Below, in pieces: positions 1 through 8,270 of a stretch of DNA of 64,000 bases. The stretch covers positions 44,354-108,353 of the forward strand of contig CAZUQP010000016.1 of NCBI GenBank assembly GCA_964622455.1, written 5' to 3'. A program made the position numbers and the translations under genes. The stretch's first letter is position 1. Every line of letters begins with the position of its first letter. The notes beneath the pieces are model-generated. The model saw only the letters and a list, made by a program, of their open reading frames with translations. It did no database searches and was not told where the DNA came from. The DNA is from CAZUQP01 sp964622455 (GTDB taxonomy: Bacteria > Pseudomonadota > Gammaproteobacteria > DSM-16500).

Positions 1-924
1 GGCATTTGTGGATCACAGTTAGGGGAAATTGCAGGCGTTAAGGGCGTTGATAAATTTTTACCGCACTTATTAGGGCATGAGGGCGGCGGTATTGTTGAAA
101 AAATAGGAGCAGGCGTTACTCAAGTCAAACAGGGCGATCATGTGGTCATGCATTGGCGCAAAGGTGCTGGTATAGAATCGGCCACACCTTGCTATCAGTG
201 GGGCAAGCGAACGGTGAACGCAGGTTGGGTCACAACATTTAATGAATTTGCTGTTGTATCTGAAAATCGAGTGACGCCTATTCCAAAAGAAATTGATTTT
301 GACACCGCGGCTTTATTGGGTTGTGCAGTCACGACAGGTTTTGGTGTTGTCAATAATGATGCTAAATTAAAAATCGGCGAATCTTTGGCTGTCTTTGGTG
401 CAGGCAGTGTTGGCATGAATATTATTCAAGGCGCATCTTTAGTTTCTGCTTATCCTATTATTGCCATTGATCTTTATGATCATAAATTAGAACAAGCAAA
501 AAAATTTGGTGCAACGCATGTGATTAATGCAGCTCATCAAGATGTCGCTGCTGAAATTGATCGAATTGTCGGCAGCAAAGGAGTGGACGTTGCAATCGAT
601 AATACAGGGAAGACAGCGGTAGTCGAGCTTGCTTATGAAATAACAGCGCTGACAGGCAGAACTATTTTGGTAGGGGTGCTGGATAAAAAAAATAAAGTGT
701 CACTTTATACGCTGCCTTTACATTTTGAAAAGAAATTTTTTGGCTCGCATGGAGGAAGCAGTTTTCCTACCGTTGATATTCCTAATTATCTTAAAGTGAT
801 AAAGACAGCAAAGGCAAAAATTAAAGAAATGATTACGCATCGGTTTACCTTAGAAAATATTAATGAAGCGCTGGATGAAATGAAAAACGGCCGCATTGGG
901 AAGTGTGTTATTGACATTACTTAA
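1..924 (+). CDS. Zinc-type alcohol dehydrogenase (MDR family), 5' end cut by window
   Basis: The reading frame is open from base 1, so the start lies upstream of the window. The visible 307 residues begin with GICGSQ, carrying the catalytic-zinc cysteine, followed by GHEGGG with the His-Glu pair. A Rossmann segment with the nucleotide-binding motif GAGSVG comes after. The four-cysteine structural-zinc lobe of classical members is not seen: that stretch has only one Cys (in ATPCYQWG). This resembles MDR dehydrogenases found in polysaccharide loci. It probably oxidises an alcohol or sugar with NAD(P); the substrate is unknown. It is the first visible gene of a same-strand run and sits 18 bp before a PhyH gene. 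Confidence 0.8.
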   Translation, partial: GICGSQLGEIAGVKGVDKFLPHLLGHEGGGIVEKIGAGVTQVKQGDHVVMHWRKGAGIESATPCYQWGKRTVNAGWVTTFNEFAVVSENRVTPIPKEIDFDTAALLGCAVTTGFGVVNNDAKLKIGESLAVFGAGSVGMNIIQGASLVSAYPIIAIDLYDHKLEQAKKFGATHVINAAHQDVAAEIDRIVGSKGVDVAIDNTGKTAVVELAYEITALTGRTILVGVLDKKNKVSLYTLPLHFEKKFFGSHGGSSFPTVDIPNYLKVIKTAKAKIKEMITHRFTLENINEALDEMKNGRIGKCVIDIT

Positions 925-942
925 TAGCAAAAAGGATTTTTT

Positions 943-1740
943 ATGTTTCAAGATTCGCTCTATAACGAAGGCTACGCGGTCATAGATTTTCATGATTGTT
1001 CGCCTCTTGCTGAAATCCAAAAGGTAGTGGAAGCTTCTTTTCCTTGTCATCCAACCGCATTGCACCAAGAATCATTGAGCGATGAAGAGCGATTATTGTT
1101 GGTTAAACAGGTAAAAGATAATATTTTGAAACAAGGTTTAATTAAGAAATTATTACTAGCAAATTCTGATTTTTTGGTGCAATTATTAGGGTCTGATATT
1201 GATATTCAATCCGATTTTTATTTGCGAATTTCCCGCCCCCATGTGGAAAAAGATTTTATTGATTGGCATCGCGATACTTTTTATGGCAACTCTTTTTGGG
1301 AATTAAATTTTTGGCTGCCTATTTTTCCGTTAGCAGAAGGTGCCGGCTTAATGGTTGTCCCTGGTTCTCATTTTATGGCGGCAGAGAATGTGCGCCCCAT
1401 TGAAGATAAAGATATTTTTCGTAGTCAAGTGACCAAAGGGTCTTTGGCAAACGAATTAGGGTATCTTTATGCATCTAAAAGTGATGATGTGATTGCGGCC
1501 CTTCAGCCTGGGCAAATTAAATTACTGACGCCCAGATTGGGCCAGGGCATATTGTTTTTTGCCCATGTTGCGCATCGTGCGCATAATGCATCATTGAAAA
1601 CACGGGTCAGCATTGATTTGCGTATTAAGAACATGTTTGCGCCGACCAATACAAAACCAGGTTATTTTCAGCCTTTACTGAGAAGTGTGATGACAAATTG
1701 CGTTGAAAAAATGATTAAAATGAATTTAACACATGCTTGA
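943..1740 (+). CDS. Phytanoyl-CoA dioxygenase (PhyH) family protein
   Basis: This 265-residue protein belongs to the Fe(II)/2-oxoglutarate oxygenase superfamily. The 2-His-1-carboxylate triad can be read as H109-x-D111 (WHRDTF) and a distal His in the AHVAHRAH stretch near 208-214. R221 (TRVSID) is placed to bind 2-oxoglutarate. VVPGSH at about 138-143 is also typical of the family. An AAAGGA ribosome site precedes the ATG. Family members hydroxylate or otherwise oxidise small molecules. In this sugar-nucleotide locus a sugar or lipid intermediate is a reasonable guess, but the substrate is unknown. Two more PhyH-type genes lie at 6732-8270, but they form a separate pair. Confidence 0.8.
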   Translation: MFQDSLYNEGYAVIDFHDCSPLAEIQKVVEASFPCHPTALHQESLSDEERLLLVKQVKDNILKQGLIKKLLLANSDFLVQLLGSDIDIQSDFYLRISRPHVEKDFIDWHRDTFYGNSFWELNFWLPIFPLAEGAGLMVVPGSHFMAAENVRPIEDKDIFRSQVTKGSLANELGYLYASKSDDVIAALQPGQIKLLTPRLGQGILFFAHVAHRAHNASLKTRVSIDLRIKNMFAPTNTKPGYFQPLLRSVMTNCVEKMIKMNLTHA

Positions 1741-1780
1741 ACTATCGACTGATTTTTTGATGGGTTACTTGGAATAAGCT

Positions 1781-2986
1781 ATGCATGTTTGTTGTATATG
1801 TAAAAAAAAATTTGTCAAAATGGCAATTGATTTTGGTAAGCAGCCTATTAGCAACCGTTTTCTGTCTCTGTCCTCTTCATCAGAATTAACCTATTCCTTC
1901 CAGTTAGGCTATTGTGAAGCGTGCAGCCTTGTGCAGTTAATTAATCCCCCTTTAAGCGAAGACCTTAAACCATCCTTTAGTTGGATCACTTACAACGAAC
2001 CTGAGAACCATTTAGATTCTTTAGTAGATGAATTAATTAAACTTCCGGGAATTACCGCCGATTCACATTTTTTAGGCGTCAGCCATTTCGAAGAGTCGAC
2101 ACTGGTGCGCTTAAGAAAAAAAGGATTTGAAAATGTATCTCGTTTAAAGAATATGTTAGATGAAAATATAGATAATACTCTTTCTGTTATTGAAACTATC
2201 CAGCAATATTTAACGGCACCTGATTTTTTCAAAAATCCCAAACCCAAAGTTATTATTGTTCGAGATATTTTGGAACACGCTCATGATCCTCTTTTATTGA
2301 TGCAGGCATTGAGTGCCATGGTTGAAAAAGAGGGTTATGTTGTTTTTGAAGTGCCAGATTATACTAAAACATTTTCATTATGTGATTATAGCACTCTTTG
2401 GGAGGAGCATATTTCTTATTTTTCGCCGTATACGTTTTTAAAATCATTGGTAATGGGCGGATTTAGTGTTCACACATTTAGAAAATATTCCTATGATGTA
2501 CAGGATTATTTAGTTGCGGTTGTGTGTTTGGGCGGAAATGATAAAAATTTTCATTCTATAAATCATAAAGTTTTTCAGCAAGAAAAAGAAAATATAGATC
2601 ATTATGCAGTTTCTTATCCCAAACGATGCGCGTGGTATCAAGATGTATTGTCAAAATACCGTCAAAAAGGAAAAATTGCTTTATTGGGCGCTGGGCATTT
2701 GGCTTGTCATTTTATTAATTTAATGAAAGTGGGGCATCTTATTGATTTTTTAATCGATGACCATCCGAATAAGTGCGGCATGTATATGCCAGGTTCAAAA
2801 TTACCTATTTTGTCTTCGATGGCACTAGAGGAGCAGGCACCTAAACTTTGTTTGTTAAGTTTAAGTGAAGAAAGCGAGAAAAAAGTCATCGCTAATAAAA
2901 AATTCTTCTTAGATCAGGGCGGTGAATTTGCTTCTATTTTTTTAACGAGCCGGCATACTTTAAAAGATTGTGTACATGAATTTTAA
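1781..2986 (+). CDS. Zinc-binding C-methyltransferase-like protein with degenerate SAM motif
   Basis: The 401-residue architecture matches the TylCIII-type sugar C-methyltransferases. An N-terminal zinc-binding part has C4-x2-C7 and C45-x2-C48, a central Rossmann part contains DILEHAHDP (about 162-170), and a second Rossmann-like C-terminal domain has LLGAGHLACHF (about 300-310). Unlike the paralogue at 4264-5562, the expected SAM motif I (E-x-G-S-N-D-G type) is replaced by FLGVSHFEES near residue 97. The usual Y-H-E-H active-site stretch reads LWEEHISYF. The protein may have lost methyl transfer or may bind a different cofactor. An A9 tract lies just after the first CxxC. It overlaps the WbuC gene downstream. 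Confidence 0.7.
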   Translation: MHVCCICKKKFVKMAIDFGKQPISNRFLSLSSSSELTYSFQLGYCEACSLVQLINPPLSEDLKPSFSWITYNEPENHLDSLVDELIKLPGITADSHFLGVSHFEESTLVRLRKKGFENVSRLKNMLDENIDNTLSVIETIQQYLTAPDFFKNPKPKVIIVRDILEHAHDPLLLMQALSAMVEKEGYVVFEVPDYTKTFSLCDYSTLWEEHISYFSPYTFLKSLVMGGFSVHTFRKYSYDVQDYLVAVVCLGGNDKNFHSINHKVFQQEKENIDHYAVSYPKRCAWYQDVLSKYRQKGKIALLGAGHLACHFINLMKVGHLIDFLIDDHPNKCGMYMPGSKLPILSSMALEEQAPKLCLLSLSEESEKKVIANKKFFLDQGGEFASIFLTSRHTLKDCVHEF

Positions 2987-3503
2987 AAAAATTAACGAAG
3001 AAGTGTATCTGGCCACGACTGATATTATCAGCCTAAAGTTAAATGATCTCGATTTACTTAAGCAAAACATTAGTGCATGCCCTAATCATCGTATACGAAT
3101 GTGCGCCCATCAAACGAAAAATGATACGCTGCATGAAATGTTAATTGCGCTTACAAAAAAAAGTTATGTCAGACCGCATAAACATCTTAATAAAAGCGAA
3201 TCATTTCATATGATTGAAGGGCGGTTAGATGTTGTTTTATTTGACGATGCCGGCAATATAGTGAATGTCATAGAAATGAGCGATCCTTCATCAGGTAAAC
3301 ATTTTTTTTATCGATTATCGACATCTTGTTTTCACACACTGGTATTACATACTGATTTAGTTGTATTTCACGAAACGACTAATGGGCCTTTTGTGATAGA
3401 GGATACACTCTTTGCTCCTTGGGCACCGTTAGCAGGCAATCGTTTAGAAGAAGAAAAATTTATGGAGGCGTTGGCCAATAAAATTGAAGAGTTTAATCAA
3501 TAA
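2976..3503 (+). CDS. wbuC: WbuC-family cupin-fold metalloprotein
   Basis: About 175 residues match the WbuC family, which is found in many O-antigen clusters. A cupin barrel carries RPHKHLNKSESFH followed by EGRLDVVLFDD, giving the usual His/Glu metal-binding set. A distal HTLVLHTDLVVFHET segment and the family ending FAPWAP follow. A GTG six bases upstream is in frame, but the ATG at 2976 is preferred; it overlaps the previous gene by 11 bases, suggesting coupled translation. The biochemical function of WbuC is not established; a role in sugar-nucleotide isomerisation or modification is only inferred from cupin relatives. Confidence 0.8.
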   Translation: MNFKKINEEVYLATTDIISLKLNDLDLLKQNISACPNHRIRMCAHQTKNDTLHEMLIALTKKSYVRPHKHLNKSESFHMIEGRLDVVLFDDAGNIVNVIEMSDPSSGKHFFYRLSTSCFHTLVLHTDLVVFHETTNGPFVIEDTLFAPWAPLAGNRLEEEKFMEALANKIEEFNQ

Positions 3504-4249
3504 TGCAAACACACGCGCTTATCATTGGCGGGACAAGAGGATTAGGAAAAGCAGTTGTTAACCGTTTGCGAGAAAAAAATTATCTTTGCTCGGTTATGGC
3601 GCGCAGTTTACCTATCGATATACAAAATGATAGCAATATTTTATACCTTGAAGCTGATTTACATGAACAAGATATTTGTTTAGAGAGACTTAAGGAGACC
3701 ATTCGCGCGAGAGGAAAAATAAATTATCTCATTTTTCTTCAACGGTATCGCGGAGCAGGTGATTGTTGGGCGGGTGAACTAGATATTACTTTGCACGCAA
3801 CTCGCCATATGATTGATGGGTTAAAGGATGAATTTCATGCTGAAAATGCTCACGATTCTTCTATTGTCATGGTGAGTTCAATGGCGGGAAAATTTGCAAC
3901 GACCAGCCAGCCCTTAAGTTATTCGGTAGCAAAAGCAGGTTTAAACCAAATGGTGCAGCATTATGCGGCAGAATTAGGCCCTTTAGGTATTCGGGTAAAT
4001 GCGGTGTCGCCCTGTAGTTTTATTAAAGAAGAGTCGCAGCAGTTTTATGATGAAAATAAAAAATTACATGCGCTATATAAAAAAATAATTCCGTTGCAAA
4101 GAATGTGTCGAGCGGAGGATGTGGCAAACGTCATTGCATTTTTATGTAGCGCTGACTCATCTTTTATTTCCGGGCAAAACATCATCGTAGATGGCGGATT
4201 GTCAGTGATTAATCATGAATCTTTGGCGAGAACGATAGAATGTATTTAA
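3503..4249 (+). CDS. Short-chain dehydrogenase/reductase
   Basis: A 248-residue classical SDR. The N-terminal nucleotide-binding motif is GGTRGLGKAV. The catalytic Ser lies in MVSSMAGK and the YxxxK in YSVAKAGL. The C-terminal part is GQNIIVDGGLS, the usual SDR ending. The NNAG-type structural motif is replaced by FLQRYRGAGD, so the active-site scaffold is non-standard. The start ATG overlaps the TAA of wbuC (TAATG). A sugar keto-reduction is likely from context, but the substrate cannot be read from sequence. Confidence 0.85.
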   Translation: MQTHALIIGGTRGLGKAVVNRLREKNYLCSVMARSLPIDIQNDSNILYLEADLHEQDICLERLKETIRARGKINYLIFLQRYRGAGDCWAGELDITLHATRHMIDGLKDEFHAENAHDSSIVMVSSMAGKFATTSQPLSYSVAKAGLNQMVQHYAAELGPLGIRVNAVSPCSFIKEESQQFYDENKKLHALYKKIIPLQRMCRAEDVANVIAFLCSADSSFISGQNIIVDGGLSVINHESLARTIECI

Positions 4250-4250
4250 T

Positions 4251-4257
4251 GGAGGAG
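4251..4257 (+). promoter_or_regulatory. Ribosome binding site GGAGGAG deciding a GTG start
   Basis: GGAGGAG lies six bases before the GTG at 4264. In-frame ATG codons at 4240 and 4249 have no comparable site, and the second sits directly against this sequence. This supports GTG 4264 as the start of the C-methyltransferase gene. Confidence 0.6.
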
Positions 4258-4263
4258 CATAGC

Positions 4264-5562
4264 GTGAAAACATCAGTTGTTCGTAAACGTAACGATTGCC
4301 GCTTATGCGGTAGTTTAAAACTAGAGCTTGCTTTACCCATGCGGCCATCCCCCATTGGTGATGCGTATGTGACACCACAGGAATTATCGATTGTGCAAGA
4401 AAGTTACCCTTTAAGCTTGTATTTATGCCACGATTGCGGGCATTTGCAATTGCCGCACGTGATTAATCCAGAAATTCTTTTTGGAAATTATATTTATCGT
4501 ACTTCTACTTCACCTGGATTAGTCGAGCATTTTAAAAAATATGCGTGCGCTGTCATCGAAAAAATCGGTTGTAAAAGAGAATCATTAGTTTTAGAAATAG
4601 GCAGTAATGATGGATCTTTGCTGCAGGCCTTTAAAAAAGAAGGAATGAAAGTAATAGGCGTTGATCCAGCGCGCGAGATTGCTTTGCAGGCGACGCGCGA
4701 AGGTATCGAAACCATTCCTGCTTTTTTTACACTGGATATTGCAAGACAAATTAAAAAACAATACGGCCTTACTTCTCTCATTGCAGCCAATAATGTATTT
4801 GCGCACGCGGATAATATGAATGAAATTGCAGAAGGTATTCATTATTTATTAGATGCGGATGGTGTTTTTGTGTTTGAAGTATCCTATTTGTTGGATATGA
4901 TCGAAAAAAATGTATTTGATACCATTTATCATGAGCATTTGTGCCATCATCGTATCGAACCTCTAGAAATATTTTTTAACAAACATGGCATGAATATTTT
5001 TGATGTGGAACGTATCGCAACCAAAGGGGGTTCAATTCGAGTATTTGTGAAACAGCTTGATTCAAAAAGAGCAGTTTCTCCTTATGTAAAAGAATTGATT
5101 GAGCTTGAAAGAAAGGTGGGATTAGATCAGGTTGCTGTCTATCAAAAATTTTCTCATCATTTAGAAGAAATAAAAATCCGCTTGCATGCTGTATTAGATG
5201 ATTTACGAGCGCACGGAAAATCTATCGCAGGCTATGGCGCATCAACTCCCATGACTACGACTATGTATCAATTTGAATTGTGTCCTTATTTAGATTTTAT
5301 TGCGGATGATAATGCCATTAAACAAGGACGATTTAGCCCGGGAGATCATATCCCTGTTCTTCCTTCAGCTAAGATTTATGAAAAAAAACCAGATTGCATT
5401 GTTATTTTAGCGTGGCAGTACGCGGATTTAATTATGCAAAAACATCACGCATTTTTAGATGGCGGCGGTTGTTTTGTGACGCCGCTTCCTGAGGTAAAGG
5501 TCTATACCCATATTATTTTTCAGAAACAAGATAGAGAACATACATTGGCAATTGCTGAATAA
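4264..5562 (+). CDS. Sugar-nucleotide 3-C-methyltransferase (TylCIII/TcaB9 type)
   Basis: About 433 residues from the GTG chosen by its Shine-Dalgarno site. The zinc site is C12-x2-C15 and C55-x2-C58. The SAM motif VLEIGSNDGS is at 109-118, and the catalytic stretch YHEH at 222-225. The C-terminal domain contains GYGAST. Residues Y76, H181, Y222, E224 and H225 all match the active-site set I recall for TcaB9, so this copy should be active. The family methylates C3 of 4-keto-6-deoxy sugar nucleotides with SAM, giving branched sugars. Coxiella uses a related enzyme for virenose in its LPS, so a similar branched sugar is plausible here (inference). Confidence 0.85.
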   Translation: MKTSVVRKRNDCRLCGSLKLELALPMRPSPIGDAYVTPQELSIVQESYPLSLYLCHDCGHLQLPHVINPEILFGNYIYRTSTSPGLVEHFKKYACAVIEKIGCKRESLVLEIGSNDGSLLQAFKKEGMKVIGVDPAREIALQATREGIETIPAFFTLDIARQIKKQYGLTSLIAANNVFAHADNMNEIAEGIHYLLDADGVFVFEVSYLLDMIEKNVFDTIYHEHLCHHRIEPLEIFFNKHGMNIFDVERIATKGGSIRVFVKQLDSKRAVSPYVKELIELERKVGLDQVAVYQKFSHHLEEIKIRLHAVLDDLRAHGKSIAGYGASTPMTTTMYQFELCPYLDFIADDNAIKQGRFSPGDHIPVLPSAKIYEKKPDCIVILAWQYADLIMQKHHAFLDGGGCFVTPLPEVKVYTHIIFQKQDREHTLAIAE

Positions 5563-5582
5563 CAACATCACAAGGAGCGTGT

Positions 5583-6728
5583 ATGGGGCAAGGAAATACG
5601 TTGATACCCTGGTGGCGAATTCAATACACTGAGCAGGATGCAGAAGCCGTTTCAAATGCGGTACGGAATGAACATATTAGTTTGGGTCCCCTGACCGCTT
5701 TATTTGAAGAACAGTTAGCATTAAAACTCTCTGTTCCTTATGTTGTTGCAACAACCAGCGGCACTATGGCGCTATTGATGGCGCTGATTGCTGCGGGTGT
5801 TGGCTATGACGATGAAGTTATTATCCCCAATCGTACCTGGATTGCTGCAGCGCATGCTGTCATGATGGTGGGCGCGAAAGTTGTATTAGTTGATGTATTA
5901 CCTGATGTTCCTTGCATTGATGTTGCTAAGATAGAAGAAAAAATAACATCTCGTACGCGTGCTATCATTCCAACGGCTTTAAATGGCCGAAAAATCCATC
6001 TCAATCAAATTAAATCATTGGCGGATCAGTATCATCTCACCATCATTGAAGATGCGGCCCAAGCATTTTTTAGTCAAGAAGAAGGTCAATTTATTGGAAC
6101 GCAATCAGCATTAGGTTGTTTTTCTTTATCTGTTGCAAAAATTATTCCAACCGGTCAAGGCGGTTTTATTGCAACGAAAGAAAAACATTTTTATGACGAG
6201 CTTCGCAAGATACGCACGCATGGAGTAGATAATTTATTAAATTGCGATTATACCCGGTTTGGATTGAATTTTCGTTATACTGATCTACAGGCATCCATTG
6301 GGATAACGCAATTACAAAAGGTAGAGCAAAAAATTGCATCGTTAAGAAAAATTTATCATTGTTATGAAGAAGGGTTAAAACATGCTGCACGTGTGCGTTT
6401 AATCCCTGTTGATCTATCGACAGGTGAGTTACCTCTTTATGTTGAAGTGCTCTGTCAGGATCGGGATCGATTGATACGTTTTTTGGGAGAAAGAAAAATT
6501 CAGACTAAAGCATTTTATCCTAATTTAAATAGAGCACCTTATCTTAGATCCGATGAAATATTTCCACACGCCGATCTTTTTGAAGCGGAAGGATTAACCT
6601 TGCCTTCTGGCCCGGATCAATCTTTAGATAACATCGCGGAAGTAGTTCAGGCAATTCATAGCTATGAGAATCAAGCAAGACGCTCTTATGTAAACGGCAG
6701 ACATTGCCGCAGTGTAATGGAGCTGTAA
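5583..6728 (+). CDS. DegT/DnrJ/EryC1/StrS sugar aminotransferase
   Basis: A 381-residue PLP-dependent fold-type I enzyme. TTSGTMALL (about 57-65) forms the phosphate-binding turn. IIEDAAQAF places D156 at the pyridine nitrogen. K186 in SVAKIIPTGQGG is the likely PLP lysine. It is preceded by AAGGAG. The family transaminates 4-keto or 3-keto sugar nucleotides using glutamate. Its position next to a C-methyltransferase and an SDR suggests a branched or dideoxy amino sugar as product. The exact position and stereochemistry of amination cannot be decided from sequence. Confidence 0.85.
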   Translation: MGQGNTLIPWWRIQYTEQDAEAVSNAVRNEHISLGPLTALFEEQLALKLSVPYVVATTSGTMALLMALIAAGVGYDDEVIIPNRTWIAAAHAVMMVGAKVVLVDVLPDVPCIDVAKIEEKITSRTRAIIPTALNGRKIHLNQIKSLADQYHLTIIEDAAQAFFSQEEGQFIGTQSALGCFSLSVAKIIPTGQGGFIATKEKHFYDELRKIRTHGVDNLLNCDYTRFGLNFRYTDLQASIGITQLQKVEQKIASLRKIYHCYEEGLKHAARVRLIPVDLSTGELPLYVEVLCQDRDRLIRFLGERKIQTKAFYPNLNRAPYLRSDEIFPHADLFEAEGLTLPSGPDQSLDNIAEVVQAIHSYENQARRSYVNGRHCRSVMEL

Positions 6729-6731
6729 TTT

Positions 6732-7484
6732 ATGTCAATATCTCTTGATACATTAAAGAAAACTCTTAATCATGACGTGGGATATGCTATCCATTTTAAA
6801 TTAAATGAAGCGGAACTTGGTGCAATTAGGGCTATCATCAAATCGCAATGGCTTTATCGAATGCAATTGTTGGTTCCAGAACACATCGCTGCATTGGATG
6901 CTTTTGGCATGGAGAATTATCATCGCTTTGCTCATTTATTAGATCACTCATCTTCTTGGCCAACACCTACACGGATTTTATCTAAACGTGATGTGAATGT
7001 TATTAAAGAAATGCCATTTTTTAATTCGTTTAAAAAAATATTTGGCTCAATCGAAATCGCAGATGAAGCAAAATTTGGCTGGGACCATATGCTCTGGCGT
7101 TTAGTGCGCCCGGGTAATTCAGATTGTGCTTCCATCCATACGGACAGATGGTTTTGGGATTTAGCAAGTGATTGGAAAGTGCCCGATTATGCGCATCAAC
7201 GTTTAAATGTATGGATTGCGATTCATACTGTTCCTGGAAAAAATGGTTTATGTGTTGTACCTGCTTCACAGACTAAAAAAGATTGGAAATGGCATTCTGA
7301 AAAACGATACGGGCAACTTAAACCTGTTTTAGATGAGGATGTCGATCAGTTAGGATTGAAATTATTACCGACGGAACCCGGCGATATTGTCATTTTTAAT
7401 CACGATCTATTACATGGGGGGGCGCCTAATTTAGCGGAGACCACTCGAGTGAGTCTTGAGTTTACAATTTTTGTGCCAACATAA
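6732..7484 (+). CDS. PhyH-type dioxygenase, first of a tandem pair
   Basis: A 250-residue Fe(II)/2-oxoglutarate oxygenase-like protein. H136-x-D138 (IHTDRW), distal H228 (DLLHGG) and R239 (TTRVS) form the complete metal and co-substrate set. It is clearly paralogous to the next gene: both share SQSWP/SSSWP, LVRPGNSD, TPGKNGL/VPGKNGL and KKDWKWH. Three bases separate it from the aminotransferase. A run of seven G lies at 7416-7422 within the codons for the HGG motif. The substrate is unknown; oxidation of a sugar or its substituent is inferred from the locus. Confidence 0.75.
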   Translation: MSISLDTLKKTLNHDVGYAIHFKLNEAELGAIRAIIKSQWLYRMQLLVPEHIAALDAFGMENYHRFAHLLDHSSSWPTPTRILSKRDVNVIKEMPFFNSFKKIFGSIEIADEAKFGWDHMLWRLVRPGNSDCASIHTDRWFWDLASDWKVPDYAHQRLNVWIAIHTVPGKNGLCVVPASQTKKDWKWHSEKRYGQLKPVLDEDVDQLGLKLLPTEPGDIVIFNHDLLHGGAPNLAETTRVSLEFTIFVPT

Positions 7485-7496
7485 GGTAGAACGCAC

Positions 7497-8270
7497 ATGG
7501 AAATAAGGAAGTTAATTCCAGAAGTTTATGGGGAACAAGGATATTCTCTACATTTAAAATTATCTGAAGAAGAACTTGGCGCTATTCGAAAAATGATTCG
7601 TATGCAATGGTTGTATCGATTGCAGTTGATAGCGCCAAAATACACTTATCAATTCGATGAGTTGGGAATAGAACGTTATCATGAATTAGCGCACACTATT
7701 GACCATAGCCAATCCTGGCCAAAAACTTCGCGTGTTTTGCCGAGAGAAGCGGTTGATGTTATTCGCGCAATGGAATTTTTTCAAAAAATGGAAAAAGAGT
7801 TTGGTGATATTAAAATTGCTGATGAAGAAAAGCTTGGATGGGAAAATATATATTGGCGATTGGTTAGGCCGGGCAATAGTGATTTTGGAACACTTCATAC
7901 TGAAAATTGGTTTGTGAATCTGGGTTATTACGGGGATGAAGTTCATGATAAAGACTGGGAAAAAATTAAAATATGGATTTCAATTCATGCAACGCCCGGC
8001 AAAAATGGCTTGATTGTTGTGCCGCATTCACATCAAAAAAAAGATTGGAAATGGCACGCGGAAGATAAATATGGCCAGAAAAAACCTATTATTGATGAGG
8101 ATGTTTCTCAGTTAAATCAACTATTGTTAGCAACCGAGCCTGGGCGAGCAGTTGTTTTTCATTATGACCTTTTGCATGGCGGCGCTGAAAATAAAGCAGA
8201 TACTACACGCATTAGCACCGAATTTACTTTTTTGATTAAAAAAAATAAGATAGCAGGATTAGTATGTTAA
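7497..8270 (+). CDS. PhyH-type dioxygenase-like protein with HxE in place of HxD
   Basis: A 257-residue tandem paralogue of the preceding gene. The metal motif is H134-x-E136 (LHTENW) rather than H-x-D. The distal H227 and R238 are kept. HxE is uncommon but not unknown in this superfamily. It may still bind iron or may have lost hydroxylation. LVRPGNSD, TPGKNG and KKDWKWH are shared with the sibling. The end overlaps the next gene by seven bases. The two proteins could work in sequence on one substrate or form a heterodimer; this is inference. Confidence 0.72.
   Translation: MEIRKLIPEVYGEQGYSLHLKLSEEELGAIRKMIRMQWLYRLQLIAPKYTYQFDELGIERYHELAHTIDHSQSWPKTSRVLPREAVDVIRAMEFFQKMEKEFGDIKIADEEKLGWENIYWRLVRPGNSDFGTLHTENWFVNLGYYGDEVHDKDWEKIKIWISIHATPGKNGLIVVPHSHQKKDWKWHAEDKYGQKKPIIDEDVSQLNQLLLATEPGRAVVFHYDLLHGGAENKADTTRISTEFTFLIKKNKIAGLVC

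Noticed and set aside
1990..2247. Opposite-strand open frames such as this 85-codon one
   Set aside because: They lie fully inside well-supported genes, lack ribosome sites and encode no recognisable motif.
7416..7422. Run of seven G within a PhyH gene as a phase-variation tract
   Set aside because: Seven is short for a contingency locus, the codons GGG GGG encode the conserved HGG motif, and no other long G tract lies in the locus.
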